Below, piece after piece: positions 24,055-30,775 of a DNA stretch of 37,363 nucleotides; within the stretch, counting starts at the first letter, position 1, and each line of letters opens with the position of its first letter. Source of the stretch: Phycisphaerae bacterium (GTDB lineage: Bacteria; Planctomycetota; Phycisphaerae; Phycisphaerales; UBA1924); contig JAUIFD010000012.1 in assembly GCA_030429485.1 (NCBI GenBank), positions 1 to 37,363 of the forward strand. The letters run 5' to 3'. Below the pieces are notes generated by a model. That model ran no database searches and was not told where the DNA came from. It saw nothing but the letters and a program-made list of their open reading frames with translations. The position numbers and the translations under genes are program-made.

Positions 24055-24933
24055 TCAGGTCGCCGGCACCGCGTGCTTGTGCACCATCTGCTCCATCATC
24101 GCGACGCCCGCCGGAGCCCCCATCAGCCCTCCTGCAAGCCAGTCGAGACCGATCACGCTCCCGAATCCCGGCATGTGACCGGCGAAGGTCGCCCCGATCA
24201 CCTCTCCGCCCAGAATCACCTGAGCGACCACCGGCCCGAGCGTCGCGACAAGCGCGAGCCCCGCGAAGCACGCCGGCTCACGAGGCGGAACCCCAACAAA
24301 CGACGCCGCCCAGCACCCCGCCGCCGCGCCGACAAACGAGCCGAGCGCCGCACCGAAGATCGCTTGCCCCTTGAGCGGCTCAAGCACCACCACCCAGCAC
24401 ACCGCGCCAGCCACCACCGCCGTCACGAGCGCACAGAGCCCGAAGCCGACCCACCCGCTCTCGCCCCGAACCGTGCGCATGGGCGAGCGTGCGTCCTTGC
24501 TCGGCACCGCCATCACGAGGGCTGTCGCGAGCACCACGCCCACCAGCCCCGTCAGGAGCCCCTCGCCCGCGAGCGCGAACATGGGCGAGTCCGGGCGCGT
24601 GACATGCACCAGGTCGCCGAGCGAGGCCTGGCGCCATGCACCCCATGTCAGCACAAAGGCGCCGGCCCAAGTGGCGATGCGATAGTTGACAAACCGCGCC
24701 GTCGGGATCGCCACGATGGCCGCGAGCACGACCGTCGCGAGCATGGCGAGCACACCCATCGCCGGGTTCGCGCTGACGAGCGCCGTCGCCTCCGGGCCGC
24801 CGTCCGCGGCTCGAACCGAAGCGGTCAGCGCACCCGCGATGGGCCCGAGGACAAAGAGCGCCGCGATCCCCGGCACCCAACGCATTGCGGTACGGATCAC
24901 TCGTCCTGCCCTTTCGGAGGCCGAATCACTCAT
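24055..24933 (-). CDS. Multi-pass membrane protein of unknown function
   Basis: A 292-residue protein with about eight hydrophobic segments (for example WVPGIAALFVLGPIAGALTA, MGVLAMLATVVLAAIVAIP, LLTGLVGVVLATALVMAV, FGLCALVTAVVAGAVCWVVV, LALVATLGPVVAQVILGG). No family recognised and no catalytic motif. Gly and Ala are common in the helices. Its start overlaps the end of the upstream DUF4190-like gene by 8 bases, so the two are probably coupled and may act together. Confidence 0.75.
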   Translation of the reverse strand: MSDSASERAGRVIRTAMRWVPGIAALFVLGPIAGALTASVRAADGGPEATALVSANPAMGVLAMLATVVLAAIVAIPTARFVNYRIATWAGAFVLTWGAWRQASLGDLVHVTRPDSPMFALAGEGLLTGLVGVVLATALVMAVPSKDARSPMRTVRGESGWVGFGLCALVTAVVAGAVCWVVVLEPLKGQAIFGAALGSFVGAAAGCWAASFVGVPPREPACFAGLALVATLGPVVAQVILGGEVIGATFAGHMPGFGSVIGLDWLAGGLMGAPAGVAMMEQMVHKHAVPAT

Positions 24934-25618
24934 CGGGAATCAGCTTGACCGGCTTCCCGTCGGGCATCGGGGTGATGTGAAGGTCCTTCACGATGCCGGA
25001 GAGATCTGGGCTCTGGGCGTTGCCCGACTGATCAATGAGGACCAGGAGCAGCGCGTCGCCGTTCTGGAAGTGCATCGGGATCGGCATGACGTCGTTGCGC
25101 CCGCCATACTCCTGCATCGACTCACCGAGCGCGCCATACATCTTCATGAACTCAACGAACCCGGTCGGCGGCCCCTGCATCGGACCGAGCTGAGCGGTGT
25201 ACGCGTCCTTGAACGCCACGAACGCCTCGTCCGTGAGTTTGTCCTGAGCGGACGTCGTGAAGAGTGATCGTGCGGTGTCATAGTCGCCCACCTCGATCGC
25301 GGCGACTTTCTGGGTAATACCGCCCGCGATCTGCTCTTCGAACATCGACCACGCGCTCCGAGCGCCGACGCCGATGCCGATCCACACCAGCGAGACGAGC
25401 AGCCCGAGCACGAGCGCCGTGATCGCGATGCCCTTGCCCCCCAGCCGCCCCTGCGAGCCGGCGATCCCGACGAGCGCAAACACCGCGAGCAACACGCCCA
25501 GGAGCCCGACTCCAGGGATGAAACAGACCAATGCGCACACCAGCGCCAGGATGGCGAGCAGGCTCGTCCGCTCCGGGCCGGTGAGCGATTCCGACGGCAT
25601 CGCGTCAAACTGCGTCAT
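24926..25618 (-). CDS. Membrane protein with DUF4190-like N-terminus and soluble C-terminal domain
   Basis: A 230-residue protein. Residues 17-88 have two hydrophobic segments separated by a short 'GIAGSQGRLGGKGIAITAL' turn, the usual layout of DUF4190 (two helices around a G-x-G-x-A-x-x-G motif). Residues 95-230 are probably outside the membrane: 'GDYDTARSLFTTSAQDKLTDEAFVAFKDAY' resembles the DUF3887/DUF4864-like cystatin-type folds that follow such anchors, and it ends in 'DLHITPMPDGKPVKLIPDE'. Function unknown. ATG start without Shine-Dalgarno; TAATCT lies six bases upstream but overlaps the stop of the cysteine desulfurase gene. Confidence 0.78.
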   Translation of the reverse strand: MTQFDAMPSESLTGPERTSLLAILALVCALVCFIPGVGLLGVLLAVFALVGIAGSQGRLGGKGIAITALVLGLLVSLVWIGIGVGARSAWSMFEEQIAGGITQKVAAIEVGDYDTARSLFTTSAQDKLTDEAFVAFKDAYTAQLGPMQGPPTGFVEFMKMYGALGESMQEYGGRNDVMPIPMHFQNGDALLLVLIDQSGNAQSPDLSGIVKDLHITPMPDGKPVKLIPDE

Positions 25619-25624
25619 GCGGGA

Positions 25625-25630
25625 AGATTA
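25625..25630 (-). promoter_or_regulatory. TANNNT box 6 nt before the DUF4190-like gene
   Basis: TAATCT, then TCCCGC, then ATG at 25618. Its TAA is also the stop codon of the upstream gene, so half of the match may be coincidence. Confidence 0.22.
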
Positions 25631-26812
25631 GCCGGGACGCCCCGCACACGCTGGGGCATCCCACTTGGCGATGCACGCGGCCACGAGTGTCGCCGCCTCG
25701 ACCACATCCGCCTCGCTCGTCTGACGACCGATGCTGAACCGGATCGAAGCCTCCGCGACCTCCTCACAGACCCCCATCGCGCACAAAACCGGCGAAGCCG
25801 CGAGCGAGCCCGAACTGCACGCCGAGCCGGCTGAGGCGCACACACCCGCCTCGGCGAGCACGAGCATCAGGGCGTCGCCCTCCACCCCCGGAAAGCCGAT
25901 GTTCGCGGTGTTCCAGAGCTTCCAGGCGCCCTCGGTCGGGCTCTGGCCCCAGTGGCAGGGCCCGTTGACCACCGCCCCCGGACATCGCGCGAGCACCTCC
26001 CGCTCGAAGCGATCCCGCACCCGCGCCTGTCGCTCGCGGTTCGAGGGGTCTCGAAGCCAGGCGTCCGATTCCTCCGCCGCCACGCCGGCGCCCGCGATGC
26101 CCGCGACGTTCTCCGTCCCGCCGCGCCGTCCCTGCTCCTGCGATCCCAAGATCTGCGAGACGCACGCGACGCCGCGGCGCACCCAGAGCATGCCCACGCC
26201 CTTCGGCCCACAAAACTTGTGGGCTGAACACGTCAGCAGATCGCAGGGCGGCCCACCCTCGGGCATCGGCATCTTGCCCACCCACTGCGTCGCGTCGCAA
26301 TGAAACGGCACGCCCGCCGCCCGGCAGAGCTCGTGGATGCGGGCCACATCCTGCACCACGCCGGTCTCGTTGTTCGCCCACTGCACGCTCACGAGCCCGA
26401 TCGGCTCGCGCTCCAGGATGGCTGCAAGGTCGTCGAGGTCGAGCACGCCATGGTCCCCCGCCGCGAGACGGAAGACGCTGACCCCCTCACCCTCGAGCCT
26501 CGCCGCCAACTCGCGCACCGCCGCGTGCTCGATCGGATCGGTCACCAGCGACTTGCGGCTGCACCCGCACAGCACGCCCCGGATCGCAAGCCCGATCGAT
26601 TCGGTGCCCGACCCCGTGAAGACAATGTCCCGCGGCGACACGCGCAGGAGCCCCGCCACCTGCTTGCGTGCATGATCAACCACGCGGCGAGCAGCCAGCC
26701 CCGGACGGTGCAGGCTGGAGGGGTTCGCCCAGTGCTCGCGGAGCGCGATGGCCATCGCATCAACGACAGCCGGGCTTGGCGGGGTCGTGGCGTTGTAGTC
26801 CAGGTAGATCAC
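25628..26812 (-). CDS. Cysteine desulfurase (NifS/IscS class)
   Basis: A 394-residue PLP enzyme that takes sulfur from cysteine for Fe-S clusters and tRNA thiolation. It starts MIYLDYNATTP, as class I desulfurases do. The PLP Lys is Lys199 in CSAHKFCGPKG; His96 stacks on PLP; QWANNETG (144-151) and the loop with catalytic Cys332 (ASAGSACSSGSLAASPVL) are intact. Whether it is the IscS or NifS type is not settled: no iscU, iscA or iscR gene is beside it. Start is GTG with no Shine-Dalgarno and TACGAT seven bases upstream. Confidence 0.95.
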   Translation of the reverse strand: MIYLDYNATTPPSPAVVDAMAIALREHWANPSSLHRPGLAARRVVDHARKQVAGLLRVSPRDIVFTGSGTESIGLAIRGVLCGCSRKSLVTDPIEHAAVRELAARLEGEGVSVFRLAAGDHGVLDLDDLAAILEREPIGLVSVQWANNETGVVQDVARIHELCRAAGVPFHCDATQWVGKMPMPEGGPPCDLLTCSAHKFCGPKGVGMLWVRRGVACVSQILGSQEQGRRGGTENVAGIAGAGVAAEESDAWLRDPSNRERQARVRDRFEREVLARCPGAVVNGPCHWGQSPTEGAWKLWNTANIGFPGVEGDALMLVLAEAGVCASAGSACSSGSLAASPVLCAMGVCEEVAEASIRFSIGRQTSEADVVEAATLVAACIAKWDAPACAGRPG

Positions 26813-26819
26813 AGCACCA

Positions 26820-26825
26820 ATCGTA
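26820..26825 (-). promoter_or_regulatory. TANNNT box 7 nt before the cysteine desulfurase start
   Basis: TACGAT, then TGGTGCT, then GTG at 26812, in the 42-base gap after the TetR gene. Confidence 0.33.
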
Positions 26826-26854
26826 CGCGACGCGGGCCGATTCGCGGCCTCGGG

Positions 26855-27487
26855 TTATCCGGGGGAATCCGAGTCGGCCCGGTCACGCCCGACCAGCACG
26901 CGGGCGATGACATCCTGCACGTGCGTGCCCGATTCGGCGTCCACGCCGTGCCCCTGGATGCCGAGCGCCGACGAGAGCCCGTATCCGAGCCCCATGTAGA
27001 TCAGGAGCCAGGCGATGAGGTCCGCGCTGAATCGCGTGGTCACCCGCTTGGTCTCCTGCGCCTGCCCCACCTCGTGCTTGAGGAAGGTGTGCAACGCCGC
27101 GATGTGCTCGTGGACCGCATCGCGGATGGTCGAATCATCCGGGTCATTGACCTCCGTGATCGCCTGCAGAAACACGCGATAGGCCTCGCGCCCCTGCTCG
27201 GAGACCATCGGGTTGTCGCCGATCAAGCGGCGGAGGCGATCGCCCGGGTCGGTGGCGCCCTCGAGGTCTTGCTGCCACTGCTGAAGGGTCCGTTCGCCTG
27301 TGCGCGCGATCAGCGCCACAAACAGCTCGCGTTTCGAGCTGAAGTGACGGTAGATAATCGGCTCGGTCACCCCCGCGGCCCGGGCCAGCTCGGCTGTCGT
27401 CGCGCCGGCGTACCCCTTCCGTGAAAACAGCGCCGCCGCGCAGTCGAGCAGTTGCTCTCGGCGCTCAGCTGCGGGAAGTCGGCTCAC
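26855..27487 (-). CDS. TetR/AcrR-family transcriptional regulator
   Basis: A 210-residue regulator. Residues 8-54 are the TetR DNA-binding domain: 'REQLLDCAAALFSRKGYAGATTAELARAAGVTEPIIYRHFSSKRELF', with the helix-turn-helix at about 29-48. Residues 60-200 are the ligand/dimer domain, including a hydrophobic helix 'LIAWLLIYMGLGYGLSSALGI'. Its GTG start overlaps the yidD stop (GTGA), so it is co-expressed with rnpA and yidD, an unusual partner for that housekeeping pair. The target is unknown; a ligand-controlled repressor is inferred. Confidence 0.92.
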   Translation of the reverse strand: MSRLPAAERREQLLDCAAALFSRKGYAGATTAELARAAGVTEPIIYRHFSSKRELFVALIARTGERTLQQWQQDLEGATDPGDRLRRLIGDNPMVSEQGREAYRVFLQAITEVNDPDDSTIRDAVHEHIAALHTFLKHEVGQAQETKRVTTRFSADLIAWLLIYMGLGYGLSSALGIQGHGVDAESGTHVQDVIARVLVGRDRADSDSPG

Positions 27488-27801
27488 GCGTCAGGCTCCT
27501 CTGCCCCCTCGATCACCCTACCAACCCCGCACCCACCCTGCCCGGGCGGCAGCGGCACGGGGTCGTACCCGCCCTTGGTGAACGGCTGACACCGAAGCAG
27601 CCGCCACGCGGTCAGGCGCGTGCCCTTGATCGGGCCGAACGTCTTGTACGCCCCGAGCGCGTACCTGCTGCAGGTCGGCTCGAAGCGGCACTGCCCGCCA
27701 ATGAACGGCGAGAGCGTCGCCCGGTACGCCCAAATCGCCCACAGGAACGGGTACGTCGCGACCCGCCCCATCCACGACACCCTGTGCCCCTCACGCCTCA
27801 T
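27484..27801 (-). CDS. yidD: Membrane protein insertion efficiency factor YidD
   Basis: A 105-residue protein with the YidD hallmarks: 'YRATLSPFIGGQCRFEPTCSRYALGAYKTFGPIKGTRLTAWRLLRCQPFTKGGYDPVP', containing the three conserved Cys and the CRFxPTCSxYA motif. YidD is a small amphipathic inner-membrane-associated protein that helps YidC-dependent insertion. I start it at ATG 27801 (GGGGCGAG upstream), which overlaps the end of rnpA by 11 bases; ATG 27771 is an alternative. A C-terminal extension of about 20 residues (PPGQGGCGVGRVIEGAEEPDA) follows the family core. Confidence 0.93.
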   Translation of the reverse strand: MRREGHRVSWMGRVATYPFLWAIWAYRATLSPFIGGQCRFEPTCSRYALGAYKTFGPIKGTRLTAWRLLRCQPFTKGGYDPVPLPPGQGGCGVGRVIEGAEEPDA

Positions 27802-28198
27802 CGCTCGCCCCGCGTTTCGACAGCGCCGTGTGCGCCCGCGCCATCCCCTCAGCGAGCCAACGCTGGTAGTCCACGAGCGTCGCCGGCCCGTGCGCCCGAG
27901 CCGAGACCACCACGTCGTACGCCCCCTCGGCGGCACGTGGGAGCTGACCGCGCGACAGACGGAACGCCTCACGGAGCCTGCGCTTGAGCGCGACGCGACG
28001 CACCGCGCCGCCGACCTTCCGTCCCACCGAGAGCCCGAGCCGGTGCTCCTCAAGCCCGTTGGGGCGAAGGTGGATCATGAGCGGGCCCGCCGGCTTCCGA
28101 ACCCCCTCCCGAAACACCGCGGCGTAGGCATCGCGCCCCGCGAGGCGGTGCCGCCGCCGAAAGACGGGTCGCTCTGCTTCGCCCCGGGTCTCGGGCAT
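27791..28198 (-). CDS. rnpA: Ribonuclease P protein component
   Basis: A 135-residue basic protein that binds RNase P RNA and helps cut tRNA 5' leaders. The family core is 'RLGLSVGRKVGGAVRRVALKRRLREAFRL', the RNR-type RNA-binding helix, preceded by 'RRHRLAGRDAYAAVFREG'. I start at ATG 28198; longer frames have no support. The usual upstream neighbour rpmH (ribosomal protein L34) is absent: a membrane protein gene ends 8 bases upstream instead. yidD and tetR follow with overlaps. Confidence 0.93.
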   Translation of the reverse strand: MPETRGEAERPVFRRRHRLAGRDAYAAVFREGVRKPAGPLMIHLRPNGLEEHRLGLSVGRKVGGAVRRVALKRRLREAFRLSRGQLPRAAEGAYDVVVSARAHGPATLVDYQRWLAEGMARAHTALSKRGASDEA

Positions 28199-28203
28199 GC
28201 TTG

Positions 28204-28209
28204 AATCTA
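28204..28209 (-). promoter_or_regulatory. TANNNT box 5 nt before rnpA start
   Basis: TAGATT, then CAAGC, then ATG at 28198. Its TAG is the stop codon of the upstream gene, so part of the match is not independent. Confidence 0.22.
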
Positions 28210-28698
28210 AGCGCGCGCGTCGCTCGCTCGGGGCAGGACGCCGAGGAGCACGCACATCATCCCGCCAGCGATGAGCCAGAGGCGTCCGTGCCGGTCCGTC
28301 GCCCAACGCTCGAGGCGCGACGCCGCCTCATGCCGAGCGCGGAGGTGCGCCGGCGGGGGTTCGAGCGACGCCGGCTCGCCCACGCCCTCTGACGACACCG
28401 CGATCAGACGAAGCGGCTCACGCTCCGCCGGCGCGCGGTTGAGCTGGGCCGCCGCCATCGCCCGGACCACCTGGGGATCGTGCCCCTGGAGGGCCAGGGC
28501 GTAGCGCTCGTGACGGAAGACGCGTTCCCGCTGGACGCCCTCGCTCGCGAGTGCTGCATCGCGCCGCCACCGGAGGTCCTCCAGATCGCGCCAGGCAGGC
28601 AGGAGCACCGTCGCGGTCACCAGCGCGAGCCCCGCCGCGAGGAACATCCACCCCGAGGGGGCCCACGATCGCTTCGGTCCCTCCATCTCACGAGTCAT
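28207..28698 (-). CDS. Small membrane protein with two transmembrane segments, unknown function
   Basis: About 163 residues: MTREMEGPKRSWAPSGW, then a membrane segment (MFLAAGLALVTATVLLPAW), a charged helix (RDLEDLRWRRDAALASEGVQRERVFRHERYALAL) that could form a coiled coil, a middle region rich in Pro/Glu, and a second membrane segment near the end (LWLIAGGMMCVLLGVL). No family recognised; the single helix plus coiled coil is reminiscent of FtsL/FtsB-like septum proteins, but that is only a resemblance. The start is uncertain: ATG 28698, 28686 and 28749 are all open, the last overlapping the divergent KAS-like start. None has a clear ribosome site. Confidence 0.6.
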   Translation of the reverse strand: MTREMEGPKRSWAPSGWMFLAAGLALVTATVLLPAWRDLEDLRWRRDAALASEGVQRERVFRHERYALALQGHDPQVVRAMAAAQLNRAPAEREPLRLIAVSSEGVGEPASLEPPPAHLRARHEAASRLERWATDRHGRLWLIAGGMMCVLLGVLPRASDARA

Positions 28699-28733
28699 CG
28701 GCTCGGAAGCCGAGCCCGCTCGAAAGAGCGTCG

Positions 28734-28739
28734 TACCAT
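28734..28739 (+). promoter_or_regulatory. TANNNT box 8 nt before the KAS-like start
   Basis: TACCAT, then CGCGTTCC, then ATG at 28748. No Shine-Dalgarno is present. Confidence 0.3.
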
Positions 28740-28747
28740 CGCGTTCC

Positions 28748-30085
28748 ATGCGTCGCCGGGTTGTCATTACGGGGCTCGGGGTGGTGTCGGGGTACGGCGT
28801 CGGCGTCGGCCCGTTTTGGCGCGGGCTCGCCGAGGGGCGCTCGACCATACGCCCGATCGAACGGTTCGACGCGTCGGGCTTCGCGTCGAAGCACGCCGCC
28901 GAGGTCCCGGACTTCTCCGGCAAGGACCACATGCCCCGCCACTACCGCAAGGCGGTGAAGGTGATGGCCCGCGACTCCGAGCTGGCCGTCGCCGCAGCAG
29001 CATCGGGCGTGCAAGACGCCGGGCTCGTCACTCGGGCCGCGGAGGAGGGCGAGCCGACCTATCCGGGGCGGCGTGTGGGGTGCCAGATCGGCGCGGGCCT
29101 GATCGCAGCCGACGTCAACGAACTGGCGGGCGCGATGGTGACCAGCGCCGGCGATTCGGGCGAGATGTCGTGGCGTCGGTGGGGCGCGGTCGCCGAATCG
29201 GGCGGCGACGGCGCGATGAACAACCTGCCCCCCCTCTGGCTTCTCAAGTACCTGCCCAACATGCTCGCGTGCCACGTGACGATCATCCACGGGTGCGAAG
29301 GCCCGTCGAACACGATCCTCGCCGGTGAGGCCGCCGGGCTGCTCTCGATCGGCGAGGGCTCGCGCATCATCGAGCGCAACGACGCCGACGCGACGCTCTC
29401 CGGCGGAATCGAAAGCAAGCTCAACCTCACGTCGTTCATCCGCCTGCATCTGGCCGGGCTGCTCGCGCCATCAGCGCCAGACGATTCGCCGAGCGTCGCG
29501 CCGTATGACCAGGACTCGCCGGGCACATTCGCTGGCGAGGGCGGCGCGGTCATCGTCCTCGAAGAGCGAGGATCCGCGTCGGCCCGCGGCGCTTCGCCCT
29601 ACGCCGAGCTTCTCGGCTTCGGCGCCGGGCAGGAGACAGTCGGCCTCGGCTCCCTGGGCGAACCGACGCCGGAGGAAGGCGTCGGCGGCGCGTACGCCGC
29701 CGCCATCCGAGCGGCGCTCGCCGACGCCTCGTGCGATGCCGACGAGATCGACGCGATCGTGCCCGGCGCGCTCGGGCACGCCGAATCCGACGCCCGCGAA
29801 CTCGCCGCCCTTCGTCGCGTGTTCGCCGACCGGCTCGGGCAGATCCCCATTATCGCGACGCCTCCCCTCGCCGGCGCGTGCGCCGCCGGGGCGTCGGGGC
29901 TCCAGATCGCCGCTGGGGCGCTCGCCCTCCGCGATCAGCGCCTGCCCGCCCACCTGCTTCTGGGAGGCGACCGCAAGGGTCTGACCCCCGAGTCGGCCCG
30001 CGAAGCTCGCCTTTCGCGCGTCCTCGTGTGCGTCTGCTCGACAGCCGGGCAGTGCGTCGCCGCCGTCCTCGCTTTCGCGGGGTAA
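28748..30085 (+). CDS. Ketoacyl-synthase homologue without catalytic triad (chain-length-factor-like)
   Basis: A 445-residue thiolase-fold protein, starting MRRRVVITGLGVVSGYGVGV as FabF-type enzymes do, with matching blocks (GPSNTILAGEAAGLLSIGEGSRII, DADATLSGGIE, FAGEGGAVIVLEE). By motif alignment with E. coli FabF the active Cys is replaced by Glu194 (GPSNTILAGE versus GPSISIATAC), the first His by Ala341 (VPGALGH versus VNAHGTST) and the Lys/second His region KSMTGH by PPLAGA (Ala377). So it cannot do a normal condensation. Type II polyketide systems pair an active ketosynthase with such a partner (chain length factor, KS-beta), usually with Gln for Cys. An intact ketosynthase follows at 30775, so a heterodimer is a natural hypothesis. 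The reading frame is undamaged, so it is not a pseudogene. Confidence 0.88.
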   Translation: MRRRVVITGLGVVSGYGVGVGPFWRGLAEGRSTIRPIERFDASGFASKHAAEVPDFSGKDHMPRHYRKAVKVMARDSELAVAAAASGVQDAGLVTRAAEEGEPTYPGRRVGCQIGAGLIAADVNELAGAMVTSAGDSGEMSWRRWGAVAESGGDGAMNNLPPLWLLKYLPNMLACHVTIIHGCEGPSNTILAGEAAGLLSIGEGSRIIERNDADATLSGGIESKLNLTSFIRLHLAGLLAPSAPDDSPSVAPYDQDSPGTFAGEGGAVIVLEERGSASARGASPYAELLGFGAGQETVGLGSLGEPTPEEGVGGAYAAAIRAALADASCDADEIDAIVPGALGHAESDARELAALRRVFADRLGQIPIIATPPLAGACAAGASGLQIAAGALALRDQRLPAHLLLGGDRKGLTPESAREARLSRVLVCVCSTAGQCVAAVLAFAG

Positions 30086-30106
30086 TGATGCCATGTCAGG
30101 CCCGCT

Positions 30107-30122
30107 GCCCGGGCGCCCGGGC
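30107..30122. repeat. 16-bp perfect palindrome in the cassette's only gap
   Basis: GCCCGGGCGCCCGGGC reads the same on both strands. As RNA it folds into a 6-bp G+C stem with a GCGC loop. It sits 21 bases after the KAS-like stop and 32 bases before the next start; it may be a hairpin that adjusts expression or an operator. Confidence 0.55.
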
Positions 30123-30154
30123 GAGACGGCTACGCACCTCTTCAGGAGACCACC

Positions 30155-30775
30155 ATGTACGACGAACGACACGGGCGAGGCGGCGGGTATCGAGGCGGGG
30201 GCGGCGGTCGCCACGGCGGGGGCCACCATGGCGGAGGCGGCGGATACCGCGGCGGGCCGCGCGAGCATCGCGAACCACGCGGACGCCCGCTCTCCGAGCT
30301 CGACCCCGCGCTCACCGAGATGAGCCGCAAGGTCATCGGGTGTGCGATCGAGGTCCACAAGTCGCTCGGGCCGGGATACGCCCGCGAGATCTACCTCAAG
30401 GCGCTGTGTATCGAGATGGACCACGAAGAGGTCAGCTACAAGCTCGACCATGCGTTCGACGTCGACTTCGATGGCGACATCGTCGGACAGACCGTCGCGA
30501 CGCTCTACGTCGGCGACCGGTTCCTGGTCGAGGTGCTCGCGCGCGTCGGCGAGATCGGCACCGCGGAGCGCACCGCGCTGCGCGCCCAGCTCCGATCTGC
30601 GGACACCGAGCTTGGCCTCATCATCAACTTCGGCGAGCGTCGTCTGAAGGACGGTCTCGTTCGCGTGCTCAACCCCGACAAGCTCAACGAGCTCGACTCG
30701 GAGCACGACGAGGACGACGACGAGTACGAAGACGACGACTCGTCCGACGAGTCGGGAGAAGAGTCCGACGATTGA
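30155..30775 (+). CDS. Degenerate GxxExxY-family protein with Gly/Arg/His-rich head and acidic tail
   Basis: A 206-residue protein in three parts. Residues 8-34 are low-complexity Gly/Arg/His (RGGGYRGGGGGRHGGGHHGG), similar to RGG boxes that bind RNA. Residues 50-173 match the GxxExxY family (PDDEXK nuclease fold): 'VIGCAIEVHKSLGPGYAREIY', 'VSYKLDHAFDVDFDG' and 'LGLIINFGERRLKDGLVRV'. The nuclease residues look lost: the motif Glu is Arg77, the Asp expected near 116 is Thr, and the Lys of ElK is Leu128; Glu126 is kept. Residues 180-206 are nearly all Asp, Glu and Ser. AGGAG precedes the ATG; the stop overlaps the next start (TGATG), so it is coupled to the active KAS. Function unknown; RNA/protein scaffolding is a guess. 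Confidence 0.85.
   Translation: MYDERHGRGGGYRGGGGGRHGGGHHGGGGGYRGGPREHREPRGRPLSELDPALTEMSRKVIGCAIEVHKSLGPGYAREIYLKALCIEMDHEEVSYKLDHAFDVDFDGDIVGQTVATLYVGDRFLVEVLARVGEIGTAERTALRAQLRSADTELGLIINFGERRLKDGLVRVLNPDKLNELDSEHDEDDDEYEDDDSSDESGEESDD

Noticed and set aside
28748-30085. The triad-less KAS as a decaying pseudogene
   Set aside because: The frame is intact over 445 codons with normal composition, and it stays with an active partner gene; loss of catalysis looks selected.
30164-30270. G-rich direct repeats as a CRISPR or satellite array
   Set aside because: They encode the Gly/Arg/His-rich head of a protein in frame; there are no regular repeat-spacer units.
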